A stretch of 64,000 nt of DNA from an uncultured Eubacteriales bacterium. Lineage in GTDB: Bacteria; Bacillota; Clostridia; Christensenellales; CAG-314. A program made the position numbers and the translations under genes. The stretch lies in NCBI GenBank assembly GCA_900544545.1, contig UQVY01000010.1, forward strand, positions 1 through 64,000. The letters are read 5' to 3'. Positions 9,269-18,212 of this stretch are shown piece after piece; the first letter of the stretch is position 1; each line of letters starts with the position of its first letter. The notes under the pieces were generated by a model, which did no database searches, was not told the DNA's origin, and was given only the letters and a program-made list of their open reading frames with translations.

Positions 9269-10562
9269 ATGAAAGCAGAAAAAATAAAACCCATTCCGAA
9301 ATACATAGTCGAGCGCATCAGGCGTTACGATAAGGAAAATATGACTTGCGCGCCCGGTCATACTCGCTTTTATTCGTATCTTACCAAGAACGACGGCGAA
9401 CTCGTAAAAGTTACCGTTGCCGTTAGAAACCATTACAAACAGTGGCTGTATAAGCAAGTCGCCGTTCACGGCTTAAACTCCGATAAATGTTTCGTCAAAG
9501 ATATGGTATTTTACTACATTGCCGGCTATCAGGTCGGTTGGTACGAACAAGGCTTGCAAAAATCCGAGCGTTGGTACGAAAGCACCGCTTGGGGCTGCGC
9601 AGACGATAAATACTTTGATCCGTTTGCACCTATCGTAAACCGCGAATATTTAGATAAATTTCCCGAATATAAGTATTCCGCCGTAAATCTTTATCGAGGC
9701 GTTGACATCTTGAAATACCTACGCTATTACAAGCACTATCCGCAAATCGAATACCTGATGAAAGCAGGACTTTCAAAGTACGCCTTTTCCACTCAAATCT
9801 TGAAAGAAATCGGCAAGAACAAACGCTTTTGCAAATGGCTTATGAAAAATCGCGCCGAAATAATGCAAAACGGCTACTACGTTGACGTTATTCTTCGTGC
9901 GTTCAAGACGAATAAGCCCGTTGCCGATTTGCAAGCGTATAAAAAATACCGTATGCAGTTATCCAAAGAAGCCGAGCTGAAAGAGTTGCGGACTTTCTTC
10001 AAAAACGACCTTGAAAAGTTCGTGCTGTATATCCGAAGTCAGAACTCGAACCCGTATTCGTATCGGGATTACTTGCGCGCCTGCAATTATCTCGGATTGG
10101 ATATGTCGGAGAATAAAAACCGCTATCCCCACGATTTCAAGCGTTGGCACGATATACGCATAGACGAATACAACACCGCAAAAGCCTTGAAAGACGAGCA
10201 GGAACGCAAAGCCCTTTACGATAAATTCGCCGCCGTTGCAAGCAAGTATTTGGGGCTGGAATACGATAAAAAGTCCGTCTATATAGCGATTATCGCACAA
10301 AAGCCGTCGGATCTCATTCACGAAGGCGAACTGCTTCATCACTGCGTAGGACGTATGGGTTACGACCAAAAATTTGCAAGAGAAGAATCGCTTATTTTCT
10401 TTATCCGAACAAAACGTTACGATTGAGTATTCGCCGGCACAGAAACGAATTTTACAGTGTTACGGCGACCACGATTCGAAACCTACGGAAGAAGTAATAA
10501 ACTTCGTCCACAAAAAATGGCTGCCTTACGCAAACAGGAAATTAAAACAATTAGCGGCTTAA
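9269..10562 (+). pseudogene. pcfJ: PcfJ-like conjugative-element protein, frameshifted near its C-terminus
   Basis: The first frame, from ATG 9269, encodes a PcfJ-like protein of 385 codons to a stop at 10426. It contains the family's conserved end region (IHEGELLHHCVGRMGYDQKF, EESLIFFIR). The family's C-terminal block then continues in another frame, about 10400-10562 (VTIEYSPAQKRILQCYG, HDSKPTEEVINFV, LPYANRKLKQLA). A few codons that normally join the blocks are missing, so a small deletion near 10405-10425 caused the shift. It directly follows the AcrIIA9-like gene and marks the segment as conjugative-element DNA. A truncated product of 385 aa could still be made. Confidence 0.8.
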
Positions 10563-10604
10563 CCGCAAAGGGCAACGTAACGTTGCACCCAAATAAAAAT
10601 CAAG

Positions 10605-10925
10605 ACGTCTTAAACGCACTTTTTTGAAATAGTGGCTGTAACTGTTACCGAAAAGAATAGAGCCGTTTTTCGATACTCTGATATTCTTCAAATCGTTGTC
10701 GTCAAGTATTTTTCTTGCGATTTCTTCGCCCGTTTTTCCTTAACTGTTTTGCTTTCTGTTATATTTAATATAACTGATTGCAAGGTAAATTGAAATAACG
10801 AGCGCAACTATTGAAGCGATGATTAAAAGTCCTCCGACAAAAATAAGCGCGAGTATAACGGCGTCCGATACACCGTTAAGGCTTCCGTTGGCGACTTCTC
10901 TTACAGTATTGATGAATTCCGACAT
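10605..10925 (-). pseudogene. N-terminal remnant of a YugP-like zinc metallopeptidase, interrupted by a stop
   Basis: ATG 10925 has a good AAAAGGAG. The first 61 codons (to TAA 10740) give a short N-terminus and one strong membrane helix (VILALIFVGGLLIIASIVAL). In the same frame, straight after the stop, the sequence continues GKTGEEIARKILDDNDLKNI and then NSYSHYFKKVRLRR. GxTGxExAxxIL is the hallmark after the membrane helix in YugP-type zinc metallopeptidases. Similarity ends near 10605, close to the end of the broken pcfJ on the other strand, so this looks like a deletion junction. The HExxH part is absent. The 61-aa membrane peptide could still be expressed, perhaps with the operon upstream of it. 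Confidence 0.5.
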
Positions 10926-11007
10926 AATAGTATCTCCTTTTAATTTTTTTGGGGGATTTTTTGCATAAAACGCGACTTTACATCGCAAATATACTGCATT
11001 AAGTCGT

Positions 11008-11880
11008 TTAGTATACGATAAACAAGTCTATGTCCGAAACAGTGCCGAAATCGAAACTCTTTGCCCCGATTGCTTTCATGGAATAGGCAAAACCGATGGC
11101 GTCTTTCGTGCCGATCAGTGCGTTTACCGCCATTGAGCCGACCTGCATATTCAGGTTTTCGGCAGTACCTATTTTCAGCACGGCGTTTAGCGTATCAAAA
11201 AGATCCGCCGTATCATCAGCCGAAAGATTGTTAAGCGTAAGCGATTTGTGCGTTATGGTATAGGCAAAGCCATCTTCTTCCGTCTTATCTACGCGAACGG
11301 TGGACGAAACGTAAAGGTTATCGGGGATATATTTTTTGAAGTATTTATACGGGAAACCGCCCATATCTGCTTTGAACGGCGTAAGGTCGAGTTTTGCCAC
11401 GACGTTGAAGTCCGCACTGCCGTTTGCGGCAATTTCCGAAAAATCGACTTGCATGACGGTTACGGACACTTCCTTATCGCCCAACTTGATTTTGCCTCCC
11501 GTTTGCTCGTAAAAGACCGTCTGGGCAATCGCCCCGACATGCTTTTCGGTGAGGAAAATCGGATCCGTCATACTTTTGCCCGCAAGTGAAACAAAATTGA
11601 CCGAATAACCGTTGTAGCCTTTGTCCTTTTCATAGACGATAAGCCCGTCGATTTTATCATTGACTGCGCTTTTCATTTCGACAAAATCCTGCTCGCCGTA
11701 GGCATTCGGACAAAGAACGGATTCGTCAACGTCTTTTGTGAGCGTTTTCAGTTGTCCCGCGGTGCGGAAAAGGTCTATGCCGTAGGTCGTGCGGACGTAG
11801 ACGTATCCGCCGATGACGGTAACGCCGACGATGGCGATGATGACGACAAGTGTAATAAGTACGCCTTTCAATGCTTTCAT
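11008..11880 (-). CDS. Membrane-anchored extracytoplasmic protein of unknown function
   Basis: 290 aa from ATG 11880 (GGAG upstream); the longer open frame to 11976 lacks a ribosome site. One N-terminal membrane segment (about residues 5-29, GVLITLVVIIAIVGVTVIGG) is followed by an extracytoplasmic region of alternating beta-rich and short helical stretches, without cysteine pairs or a recognisable catalytic motif. It follows the lipoprotein gene by about 60 bp on the same strand, so it is probably part of the same output operon of the two-component system upstream. I do not recognise the family; envelope location is inferred from the signal anchor. Confidence 0.7.
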   Translation of the reverse strand: MKALKGVLITLVVIIAIVGVTVIGGYVYVRTTYGIDLFRTAGQLKTLTKDVDESVLCPNAYGEQDFVEMKSAVNDKIDGLIVYEKDKGYNGYSVNFVSLAGKSMTDPIFLTEKHVGAIAQTVFYEQTGGKIKLGDKEVSVTVMQVDFSEIAANGSADFNVVAKLDLTPFKADMGGFPYKYFKKYIPDNLYVSSTVRVDKTEEDGFAYTITHKSLTLNNLSADDTADLFDTLNAVLKIGTAENLNMQVGSMAVNALIGTKDAIGFAYSMKAIGAKSFDFGTVSDIDLFIVY

Positions 11881-11939
11881 ATTGTCTCCGCCGCCAAAAT
11901 AATTGGCGTTTGTTTTTAATAATATTATTTTACCATATT

Positions 11940-13295
11940 TTACGGGTTTTGTAAAAACAGAATGTCCATTCTGCATTCCGGATTTTCGACGCCGTCTTCT
12001 TCCAGCAGAATAAAATATCTGTTAAGCCTGTTTTCGGAGAAGCCGTTATCGAGTTTTTCGTCGTAATCGAACTTCAATTTCATATTATATCCCGATTGGA
12101 CAAATTCACCGCGCCCGTTGAACACCGTTGCCCTGACGTTGCCGTTGATAAGCAGCCAGTGCGTGGGCTTCCCTTCGTCGATATCGAAGCGCCACCAGTA
12201 GCGCGGATATCCCGCGATACTTGACTGTCTGGTGTTTATGGCTCTTTCGGAAATTTTGATAACTCCGTACTTGTTTGCGCTCAGCTGTCTGTTCAATCTT
12301 TGCGAAGTCCCTATCGGCGTACGCACGACGTAAACGTCAAGGGCGTCTTCTTCCGAAATCCACCCGCCGTTTTCGTCCGTATAGCCGTCGACGTTTTTAA
12401 CGGAAGCAAACTTTATGTATTCAAGTTTTGGGTGAACCTCGCCGATGAATTGCAGAAAATGACTTTCCGTCCACATGAAGTCTTCGTAGTCGTCGTAGTC
12501 TTCGTATCTGTAATAACCATAAATTTCGTAGCCGTGCCATTTCGCGATTGCGGGGCCTGTCGGCGAGCCTGCGCGAAGCTCCGCGCAAAACTCCCAGTCT
12601 TCGTTTCCTCTTGCGAAAAGATAACCGATTTTATCCCTGGCTCGCGCTTCGTACTTATAATTGTCGGGGTTGTAACAAAGTTTCAAAGCCGTGTCTTCTT
12701 CGACGGCGTCCGCCATCTTATACGCGTCGCCCTCCTTGTCAATCATATACGCATCTTTGAAATATTCCGTTATGTCAACGGGCTCGCCCGTTGCCGACGG
12801 CGCCCACACGCCCTTGTAGTTAAGTTTCGTGCGGTGTGCAACCTTGTTTGTCGTGATCACGAAGTATGAAAAACTTGTCGTTTCAAAAGAGATTTTGTCG
12901 CCGACGACCGCGGTTTCAAGTTCTTCCACGACGTCGCCTTTGACGTGATAAGTGACGTATTCGTCCGCCTCAAACGGCTTCGGCATGGTGATTTTGACCT
13001 TGCCGCTCGGTTGCGCTTTTTCGCCGCCTTTGGTAAGGGTAATATCGAAAACGACAACCCTGGCGCTGTCATAAGGCTTGTCGATCGCCGCCATAGCCGC
13101 CTTGCCTTGTTCGCTGTCGGTGGCATGATGTTCGGCTTTCAGCACGGAGTCCTTTTCAAACACGCCGTCCGCGGTAATTCCGCTTTCCGTACTTAACTTG
13201 TTTACCGTATTGCCGTTGTCGTTACACGCAACCAACGACAGGCATAGCGACAAAACAAGCGCAAGCGTAAGGAATAATAAAAATTTTTTATTCAT
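11940..13295 (-). CDS. Lipoprotein of unknown function, third gene after the response regulator
   Basis: 451 aa from ATG 13295 (AAGGAGG upstream). The signal peptide ends in a lipobox (SLVAC). An N-terminal beta domain (about residues 60-150) contains GKVKITMPKPFEADEYVTYH and a repeated Val/Phe pattern, like small beta-sandwich modules of clostridial surface proteins. The middle is rich in Tyr, Trp and Asp (YRYEDYDDYEDFMW), which may bind carbohydrate or metal, but no family is recognised. The C-terminal third is beta-rich. It lies 13 bp after a receiver-like gene and 60 bp before a membrane-anchored protein. A longer frame upstream to 13505 is rejected because the signal peptide and ribosome site fix the start. 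Confidence 0.75.
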   Translation of the reverse strand: MNKKFLLFLTLALVLSLCLSLVACNDNGNTVNKLSTESGITADGVFEKDSVLKAEHHATDSEQGKAAMAAIDKPYDSARVVVFDITLTKGGEKAQPSGKVKITMPKPFEADEYVTYHVKGDVVEELETAVVGDKISFETTSFSYFVITTNKVAHRTKLNYKGVWAPSATGEPVDITEYFKDAYMIDKEGDAYKMADAVEEDTALKLCYNPDNYKYEARARDKIGYLFARGNEDWEFCAELRAGSPTGPAIAKWHGYEIYGYYRYEDYDDYEDFMWTESHFLQFIGEVHPKLEYIKFASVKNVDGYTDENGGWISEEDALDVYVVRTPIGTSQRLNRQLSANKYGVIKISERAINTRQSSIAGYPRYWWRFDIDEGKPTHWLLINGNVRATVFNGRGEFVQSGYNMKLKFDYDEKLDNGFSENRLNRYFILLEEDGVENPECRMDILFLQNP

Positions 13296-13308
13296 TGTTT
13301 CCTCCTTC

Positions 13309-13692
13309 TTAAAGTGCGTCGATTGCGTCTGCAAGATAGTCGGACGGGACGGATTCATAGAAGAATGCGTCGATGCTGCCGTCTTCCTTGGCGCATTTGA
13401 CTTTGTATGCGCTGCTTTCATCCGACACGTTGTCGCAAAGAAGCGCAATTTTGATTTCGGGGTTCTGCCTCCTGACTTCGCGCTCGGTGTCCATACGCAT
13501 ATCAAACGTGCCGTCGCCCGATCTTGTAACGTCCATTACAAGAGTTGTTGCCGCAAGCGCGTTCGTCAGCGTAAGGATACACTCCGGTTCCTGCGAAGAA
13601 GATTTTTCCACAAAGAACCCCGCACGTTTCAGGGCGTTTGTCACCGCTTCCAAAACGAGTCTGTTTCTGATTGCAAGTACGACTCTTTTCAT
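13309..13692 (-). CDS. Degenerate receiver-domain protein
   Basis: 127 aa from ATG 13692 (AAGGAGAAAGG upstream). The fold reads as a response-regulator receiver: first strand VVLAIRNR, then LVMDVT with Asp54 at the phospho-acceptor position. The acidic pair normally after strand 1 is missing (Ile-Arg-Asn instead of Asp-Asp/Glu-Asp), so magnesium binding and phosphorylation are doubtful. No output domain follows. It is the first gene after a promoter region with an inverted repeat and precedes the lipoprotein gene by 13 bp. It may act as a protein-interaction or phosphorylation-independent regulator; this is inference. Confidence 0.65.
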   Translation of the reverse strand: MKRVVLAIRNRLVLEAVTNALKRAGFFVEKSSSQEPECILTLTNALAATTLVMDVTRSGDGTFDMRMDTEREVRRQNPEIKIALLCDNVSDESSAYKVKCAKEDGSIDAFFYESVPSDYLADAIDAL

Positions 13693-13747
13693 TTCATATC
13701 CTTTCTCCTTTACGTACACTACGCCTGATTTTACATTTTGCATATAT

Positions 13748-13796
13748 ATTTTATCATAGGTGGTATGCGGTTGGGGAGTGCCATTCGGCACCCCTT
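13748..13796 (-). promoter_or_regulatory. Probable activator site and promoter of the receiver/lipoprotein operon
   Basis: Minus strand: -10 TAAAAT (13748-13753) with a poor -35 (CCCCAA at 13771-13776). An inverted repeat, GGAGTGCC (13775-13782) ATTC GGCACCCC (13787-13794), is centred about 44 bp upstream of the expected start. A weak -35 with a palindrome at that place is typical of an activator-dependent promoter; the LuxR-type regulator encoded next door is the obvious candidate. Confidence 0.5.
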
Positions 13797-13831
13797 TGGC
13801 AAATTTTTTGTGTTTTTTAGAAAAAATTTTT

Positions 13832-13861
13832 GCAAAAAAGACAGCCGCCGGTAAGCGACTG
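13832..13861 (-). terminator. Terminator after the response regulator gene
   Basis: Minus strand hairpin CAGTCGC (13855-13861) with GCGGCTG (13842-13848), then TCTTTTTTGC. It separates the sensor/regulator operon from the output operon. Confidence 0.7.
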
Positions 13862-13892
13862 CCTGTTTCTATATATTTGATTGCATTATCGG

Positions 13893-14543
13893 TCAGATTT
13901 CGTCGTCGGTTTTGTCGAGTATCACAAGCCCCGATTCTCTTGCTCTTACGGCAAGTTGAGTGCGAGAACGGAAACCCGTCTTAAACAGCATATCCGCAAC
14001 GTGGTTTTTGACAACGCCCGAAGAAACGCCGAGTTTTTCGGAAATTTCCTTATTGCTGTATCCGCCCGTCATAAGGCGCAGAATTTCAAGTTCCTTTTCG
14101 GTAAATTCCGTACTGAGTGCAAGTCCCATTCTGACGGGTTGCGGACTGCCCGGGTAGACGATTTCACCGCTTACTACCCGTTCCATCAGCGACAGAATCG
14201 GCTGTTCGCTGACTTCTTTGTACCAAAAGCCTTCAACGCCGATTTGTTTTGCGCGCTTTATATAGGAACACTCAGGCATACTCGTGACGACGATAATTTT
14301 CGTTTTCGGGAATTTCGCCTTGATTTTTGCCGCCGCTTCGAGTCCGCTTTCGCCGTTTTCCGTAACTACGTCCATCAGTATCAAATCTACGGGCATGCGT
14401 GTGCAGACAATATCTGCAACGGAAGCGTTTTCTATCGCCGCTTGCAGATAGAATTTGTCCGACGACTCCACAAAATGCGAAAAGAGTGCCTTCGGCATTT
14501 GCTGATCTTCGACTATCATGACTGAGTATTTTCCGTCTTTCAT
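13893..14543 (-). CDS. NarL/FixJ (LuxR-type) response regulator
   Basis: 216 aa. The receiver domain has the acidic pair Glu12-Asp13 (IVEDQQ), phospho-acceptor Asp58 (LILMDVV), conserved Thr/Ser (VVTSMP) and Lys (FWYKE). The C-terminal LuxR-type helix-turn-helix (about 145-205) carries FTEKELEILRLM, YSNKEISEKLGVSSGVVKNH and the family's final helices. Length is normal. The start overlaps the histidine kinase stop by 4 bp (14540-14543), so kinase and regulator are translationally coupled. A palindrome about 200 bp downstream, in front of the receiver/lipoprotein operon, is a likely target. Confidence 0.93.
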   Translation of the reverse strand: MKDGKYSVMIVEDQQMPKALFSHFVESSDKFYLQAAIENASVADIVCTRMPVDLILMDVVTENGESGLEAAAKIKAKFPKTKIIVVTSMPECSYIKRAKQIGVEGFWYKEVSEQPILSLMERVVSGEIVYPGSPQPVRMGLALSTEFTEKELEILRLMTGGYSNKEISEKLGVSSGVVKNHVADMLFKTGFRSRTQLAVRARESGLVILDKTDDEI

Positions 14544-15835
14544 AAAGTTTCTCCTTGCGGCAGTTCGATAATGAGTTCAAATTGCGGTGCGCTGTGAATA
14601 ATCATCGTGCCGTTTTCCCGTTCTACAAGCAAGCGAAGCCCCGATAGTCCGCCGCCTTCTATAATTTCGCCTTTCGGCTTTTCGCCGTCGTTGGTGATTT
14701 CTATCGTATATTTGCCGTTTTTCTCCGATACCGTAACCGTCATCGTCTTACCGTTTGCGTGCGAAACGGTGTTCGTCAGACATTCGTGCATTGCGGCGAT
14801 GAGTATTTTTTCGCTTACCGTATCGGCTTTCGGCTTTTCGCCGCAAAAATCCACGGTTACGGCAACGAGTTTTGCCGCGTCCTTTATCACTTGCAAGTTG
14901 TCTTTCTTTGTGTGCGGACGAGTGCTTTTCAATGCGGCGATTTCCGCTTGCCAGAAGCATATCATTTGCTTTTGCTCGGTTTTGTCAAGCGGTTCGGCAA
15001 GTCTGCGTTTTGTTGCAAGCAAGAGTTTGCCCATATCGTCGTGGATACGGATTTTCGCCGCCAAAAGTTCCTTTTCTTTCGTAAGGAACACAACGTTATC
15101 CCCGTATGCGACAAGGCGTTTGTTGACGGCTTTCAGTTTTTCGAGTTTTTGCTCTAACTCTTTGGTAAGACGGTATCTTTCGGTTACGTTTGCCGCAACG
15201 ATTTCGTAAACGATTTTTCCGTCTATCTCGTGCGAATATCTCTTGAACGATACCACTTTGCCTCCCTTGTATTCGATGATCGGCTTTTCACCAGTTTGAA
15301 GCGGCAGACAGCTTTCTTCAATTTCGCCTTGCGAGATCTTCCGCCAAAAACTTGCGCCGTCCAACAGAGCCTTGCCGGTTGCAAGAACGCAAAGACGGTT
15401 CATCTCGGTATTGATAAGCCGCACAAGTCCGTTTTGCTCGTAAAAACATATTCCCGCAGGAAGTGTGTCCGCGCTCTCTTTTATGGACACGGGCGAAATA
15501 TGCTTTTTGTTCCAAAGCACCGCGCCGACAAGTCCGTAAACCGCAAGAGCGAGCAACACGACAGCCGCAACGCAATGCAACCATAGCGGCAAAGAAATTA
15601 TCGTGAGCGACGGCTCGAATACGGATTTCCCGACACGATAGAGATAACTTCCGCACATTGTCAGAAATACCGATAGAAACGACAATGCGAACGTTACCGC
15701 AGGCAGAACGATATAGCGGCGTTTCTTGCAAAGTCTGACTGACGCAAACAACCCGATAATCGCCAGAACGAACGTGAAAATAAACGAAACGACAATAATC
15801 TGTCTTACATAAAACGGTGCGTCTATAAATCTCAT
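14540..15835 (-). CDS. Sensor histidine kinase (HisKA_3 type)
   Basis: 431 aa. Three membrane segments lie within residues 10-107, a PAS-like region at about 118-215, a coiled coil at 220-262, then the DesK/NarX-type H-box KIRIHDDMGKLLL with His265 as the phosphorylation site. The C-terminal HATPase domain has the N-box (MHECLTNTVSHANG), the DxG-equivalent region and G-box (GGGLSGLRLL). Its start overlaps the upstream sensor gene by 4 bp (15832-15835), and its stop overlaps the response regulator gene. It is the only clearly active kinase of the operon. Confidence 0.92.
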   Translation of the reverse strand: MRFIDAPFYVRQIIVVSFIFTFVLAIIGLFASVRLCKKRRYIVLPAVTFALSFLSVFLTMCGSYLYRVGKSVFEPSLTIISLPLWLHCVAAVVLLALAVYGLVGAVLWNKKHISPVSIKESADTLPAGICFYEQNGLVRLINTEMNRLCVLATGKALLDGASFWRKISQGEIEESCLPLQTGEKPIIEYKGGKVVSFKRYSHEIDGKIVYEIVAANVTERYRLTKELEQKLEKLKAVNKRLVAYGDNVVFLTKEKELLAAKIRIHDDMGKLLLATKRRLAEPLDKTEQKQMICFWQAEIAALKSTRPHTKKDNLQVIKDAAKLVAVTVDFCGEKPKADTVSEKILIAAMHECLTNTVSHANGKTMTVTVSEKNGKYTIEITNDGEKPKGEIIEGGGLSGLRLLVERENGTMIIHSAPQFELIIELPQGETL

Positions 15836-17493
15836 ACAGCACCCCCTTCGGGCAAAGTAAGCGAGTAATAAACTTCTTCGTCGTCCGTTTGAATTGTTAC
15901 GTTGTATTCCTCAAATTTCGACTTTATTTTCTCCGAAATTTCTTCCGTTTTATTGTCGCATTCGATACGCAAAACGAGATTATCGCCGCGCTTTGAAAGG
16001 CGAACGATAACGGCGCTCGGTAGTCCCTCGTAATTTGCAATACAGGCTTGGAAAAAGTCATAGAAAACACCTGCGGTTTTGTCGTAGATTTTACCCGAAA
16101 CGGCGCAATCGAAAGTGCATTCCGCACCCGTAAGCGAAAGAAACCCCAGCGATTCTTTTATCGCAAGCGACAGTTCGCCCACGTCTATATTTTCCTGCTT
16201 TTCGGCAAGCATAACAAGGTTGCTTCTGCGTTTGATATAAGCCGCCAAAATGCACGCAAAACGCATTTTGTCTATATATTCCGTGCTGTTTAACTGCGTT
16301 TTGTGGTACATATCCGACAAAAGCGCATCAAGGCGTTTCAGTTCTTCGCAGGTAACTTCATCCATCTTTGCGTACAGTTTATTTTGCTCTGCAATCTGCG
16401 CTTTTTGCTCTTTGAGTTCGTTCTCCGCTTCGATGATATAATTTTCTTCGGACAGTCTTTCGTTGGTTTCGGAAAGTGCCGCGTTTATCTCGTTGACCTT
16501 GGATAAATCTTCGATTCTGAAAGTATATCCGCCGTGTATTTTTTCTGCTGAAAGCCGTGTATTTTCATCTATCATTACGGGGCTTTTTGCCGCACGACCG
16601 AGCAGGTTTTTATCAGTGAAAATCGACTTTTCGGAGTCGTATATCACACTCAAATTCTCGTCCGTGATAACCGCCGAATATGCCGAACGATAGAAGTAAT
16701 TTTCGTATTCGTCGTTGGACGGAATCAAACTTATGGCGATACAACTTTCTATCATTACGATACAGGTAAAGCACAACAGTTCCGGGATTTTGAACGCCGG
16801 CGTATCCGTCAAAAAGCATACGGTGGAAACAGCCACGCACACAATGAAAACGGTTACGGGTATCCACGTTTTACGCCTGCACGCCGATATGCCGCACTTC
16901 AAAATCAGCACGATAAGGCTTGTAAACGTTACGGCAATCTCCCACGCGAGCGCGATATAAAATACGGTTCTATGCTCGTAGGAAAAACCGTTCTCGAAGT
17001 TCAAAGCGAACGCCCATTCGTGTGCATCGTTTGTTAATATCAGAAGAAGCAATATCACAGCGGGTAAATATAAGAGATACCACGCTTTTGCGAGCGGTTT
17101 GCCCTTTTTGCTCTCTATGCTGAACGCCGCAAGCAAAATCGTCGGCGGAATAAACATTTGCGGAACGTAGTATGCGTACCAAAGATAGCGCGAAAGGGCG
17201 TCTGTGTCCCTTGTCAGTCCGTACCTTATCATTCGCACCACAAGGAAAAACAAAATCAGCACGGCAACCGTAATGAAATATGCACGCAGATCTTTCCGCA
17301 CCATTCTATGTATAAGAGAAACGCCCCACGCCACCACGAGAGAAATCAGTATCGTGTGCGCCAACAAAGCAAACAAGGCGTGCCAAAAATCAGGAAGGCT
17401 CGAATCTACCGCCTGAAATACGCCCGCCAGACAAAAGAAAAACACGCATACGGCATATAGAACTATTCTTTTTTTGTTAATAGCAGTCCGCAT
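15832..17493 (-). CDS. Multi-pass membrane sensor resembling a histidine kinase but lacking kinase motifs
   Basis: 553 aa from ATG 17491-17493, with GAGGAGG upstream. About seven membrane segments fill residues 10-250, as in 7TM-type sensor kinases. A PAS-like stretch (SAVITDENLSVIYDS) and a coiled coil (about 335-385) follow. The C-terminal 170 residues have the size and position of an H-box/HATPase module, but the expected histidine block reads DMYHKTQLN, the N-box position is ACIANYEGLP and no G-box is visible. It therefore looks like a pseudokinase that could work with the active kinase encoded next. Alternatively it is a divergent kinase I failed to recognise. Confidence 0.75.
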   Translation of the reverse strand: MRTAINKKRIVLYAVCVFFFCLAGVFQAVDSSLPDFWHALFALLAHTILISLVVAWGVSLIHRMVRKDLRAYFITVAVLILFFLVVRMIRYGLTRDTDALSRYLWYAYYVPQMFIPPTILLAAFSIESKKGKPLAKAWYLLYLPAVILLLLILTNDAHEWAFALNFENGFSYEHRTVFYIALAWEIAVTFTSLIVLILKCGISACRRKTWIPVTVFIVCVAVSTVCFLTDTPAFKIPELLCFTCIVMIESCIAISLIPSNDEYENYFYRSAYSAVITDENLSVIYDSEKSIFTDKNLLGRAAKSPVMIDENTRLSAEKIHGGYTFRIEDLSKVNEINAALSETNERLSEENYIIEAENELKEQKAQIAEQNKLYAKMDEVTCEELKRLDALLSDMYHKTQLNSTEYIDKMRFACILAAYIKRRSNLVMLAEKQENIDVGELSLAIKESLGFLSLTGAECTFDCAVSGKIYDKTAGVFYDFFQACIANYEGLPSAVIVRLSKRGDNLVLRIECDNKTEEISEKIKSKFEEYNVTIQTDDEEVYYSLTLPEGGAV

Positions 17494-17522
17494 TTCCGCG
17501 TTCCTCCTCGTTAGTTATTTAT

Positions 17523-17551
17523 ATTATAGCATATTTTTCCGATTTTTTCAA
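17523..17551 (-). promoter_or_regulatory. Promoter of the sensor/kinase/regulator operon
   Basis: Minus strand TTGAAA (17546-17551), 17-bp spacer, TATAAT (17523-17528), about 30 bp upstream of the first start codon. Confidence 0.8.
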
Positions 17552-17599
17552 TCCATTCTGCCCCATAAACGAAAAGTCGAATCGCTTGCTGTCAACCGT

Positions 17600-18067
17600 T
17601 TACCACTCCTGATTTTTTATGTTATCCGCTATGTTCATAATCGGAACACCGAGTTCCTGTGCGTACTTATAGCATTTATACGCGCCGCCGTAATCACGCT
17701 TGATATAGACGATCATCATATCGCAGTTCTCGGCAAGCCATTTATTCCGTTCCCATATCGCCGCTTTGTAATGGCACTTCCTATCGGTCGGAATAATAAC
17801 GCTATCATAAGATTTTTCTATAATATCCAAGTTTGCCACGGGATACGGTTCGACAAGTGTAAGTTCGCACCACTCCTCCCATTCTCTTCGGAATCGTCTG
17901 ACAGCCTGTGTAGCAAGGTCATCAAACTCACCGTTTCGCCCTACGTTATAGTCTATAAACCCATATTTACGGTGCAGTAATTCGATTACTTCGTCAAGTT
18001 CTTCTTCGACTTGCCGGTATTCGTCCACTACTCTATGACCTATAAATGAAACCCGAAAAATATCCAA
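17600..18067 (-). CDS. SLOG-superfamily protein (DUF1273-like)
   Basis: 155 aa from TTG 18067, chosen because GGGAGG lies seven bases upstream; the open frame extends further but its upstream part is an RNA leader. The start RVSFIGHR followed by helix/strand alternation and later CDMMIVYIKRDYGGAYKCYKYA is typical of the SLOG Rossmann-like fold (YpsA/DprA/TIR-related nucleotide binders). Members occur beside mobile elements and in nucleotide-signalling systems; no specific activity can be assigned. The upstream leader has two nested inverted repeats, the outer one covering the ribosome site. The recombinase gene lies next to it in the bracketed element. Confidence 0.7.
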   Translation of the reverse strand: MDIFRVSFIGHRVVDEYRQVEEELDEVIELLHRKYGFIDYNVGRNGEFDDLATQAVRRFRREWEEWCELTLVEPYPVANLDIIEKSYDSVIIPTDRKCHYKAAIWERNKWLAENCDMMIVYIKRDYGGAYKCYKYAQELGVPIMNIADNIKNQEW

Positions 18068-18075
18068 TTCAATGC

Positions 18076-18163
18076 CTCCCGATAGGTGAATTATCTCACA
18101 GAATTTTGTTCGCCTATTAAAGCAATAGGTGAACAAAACCGTAGACTTCGGACACCTATCGAG
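18076..18163 (-). promoter_or_regulatory. Nested hairpin leader that can hide the SLOG gene's ribosome site
   Basis: On the minus-strand RNA an outer stem pairs CTCTCGATAGGTG (18151-18163) with CACCTATCGGGAG (18076-18088), which contains the GGGAG of the SLOG gene. Inside it a 15-bp stem (18124-18138 with 18104-18118, one mismatch) closes a 5-nt loop. The motif ATAGGTGAA or a close variant occurs four times in both orientations. It could be a translational switch or a protein operator. Confidence 0.6.
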
Positions 18164-18212
18164 AGTATTTACGAATTTTATTATTTTTCTGACCGCACGA
18201 AAGCAAGGTACA

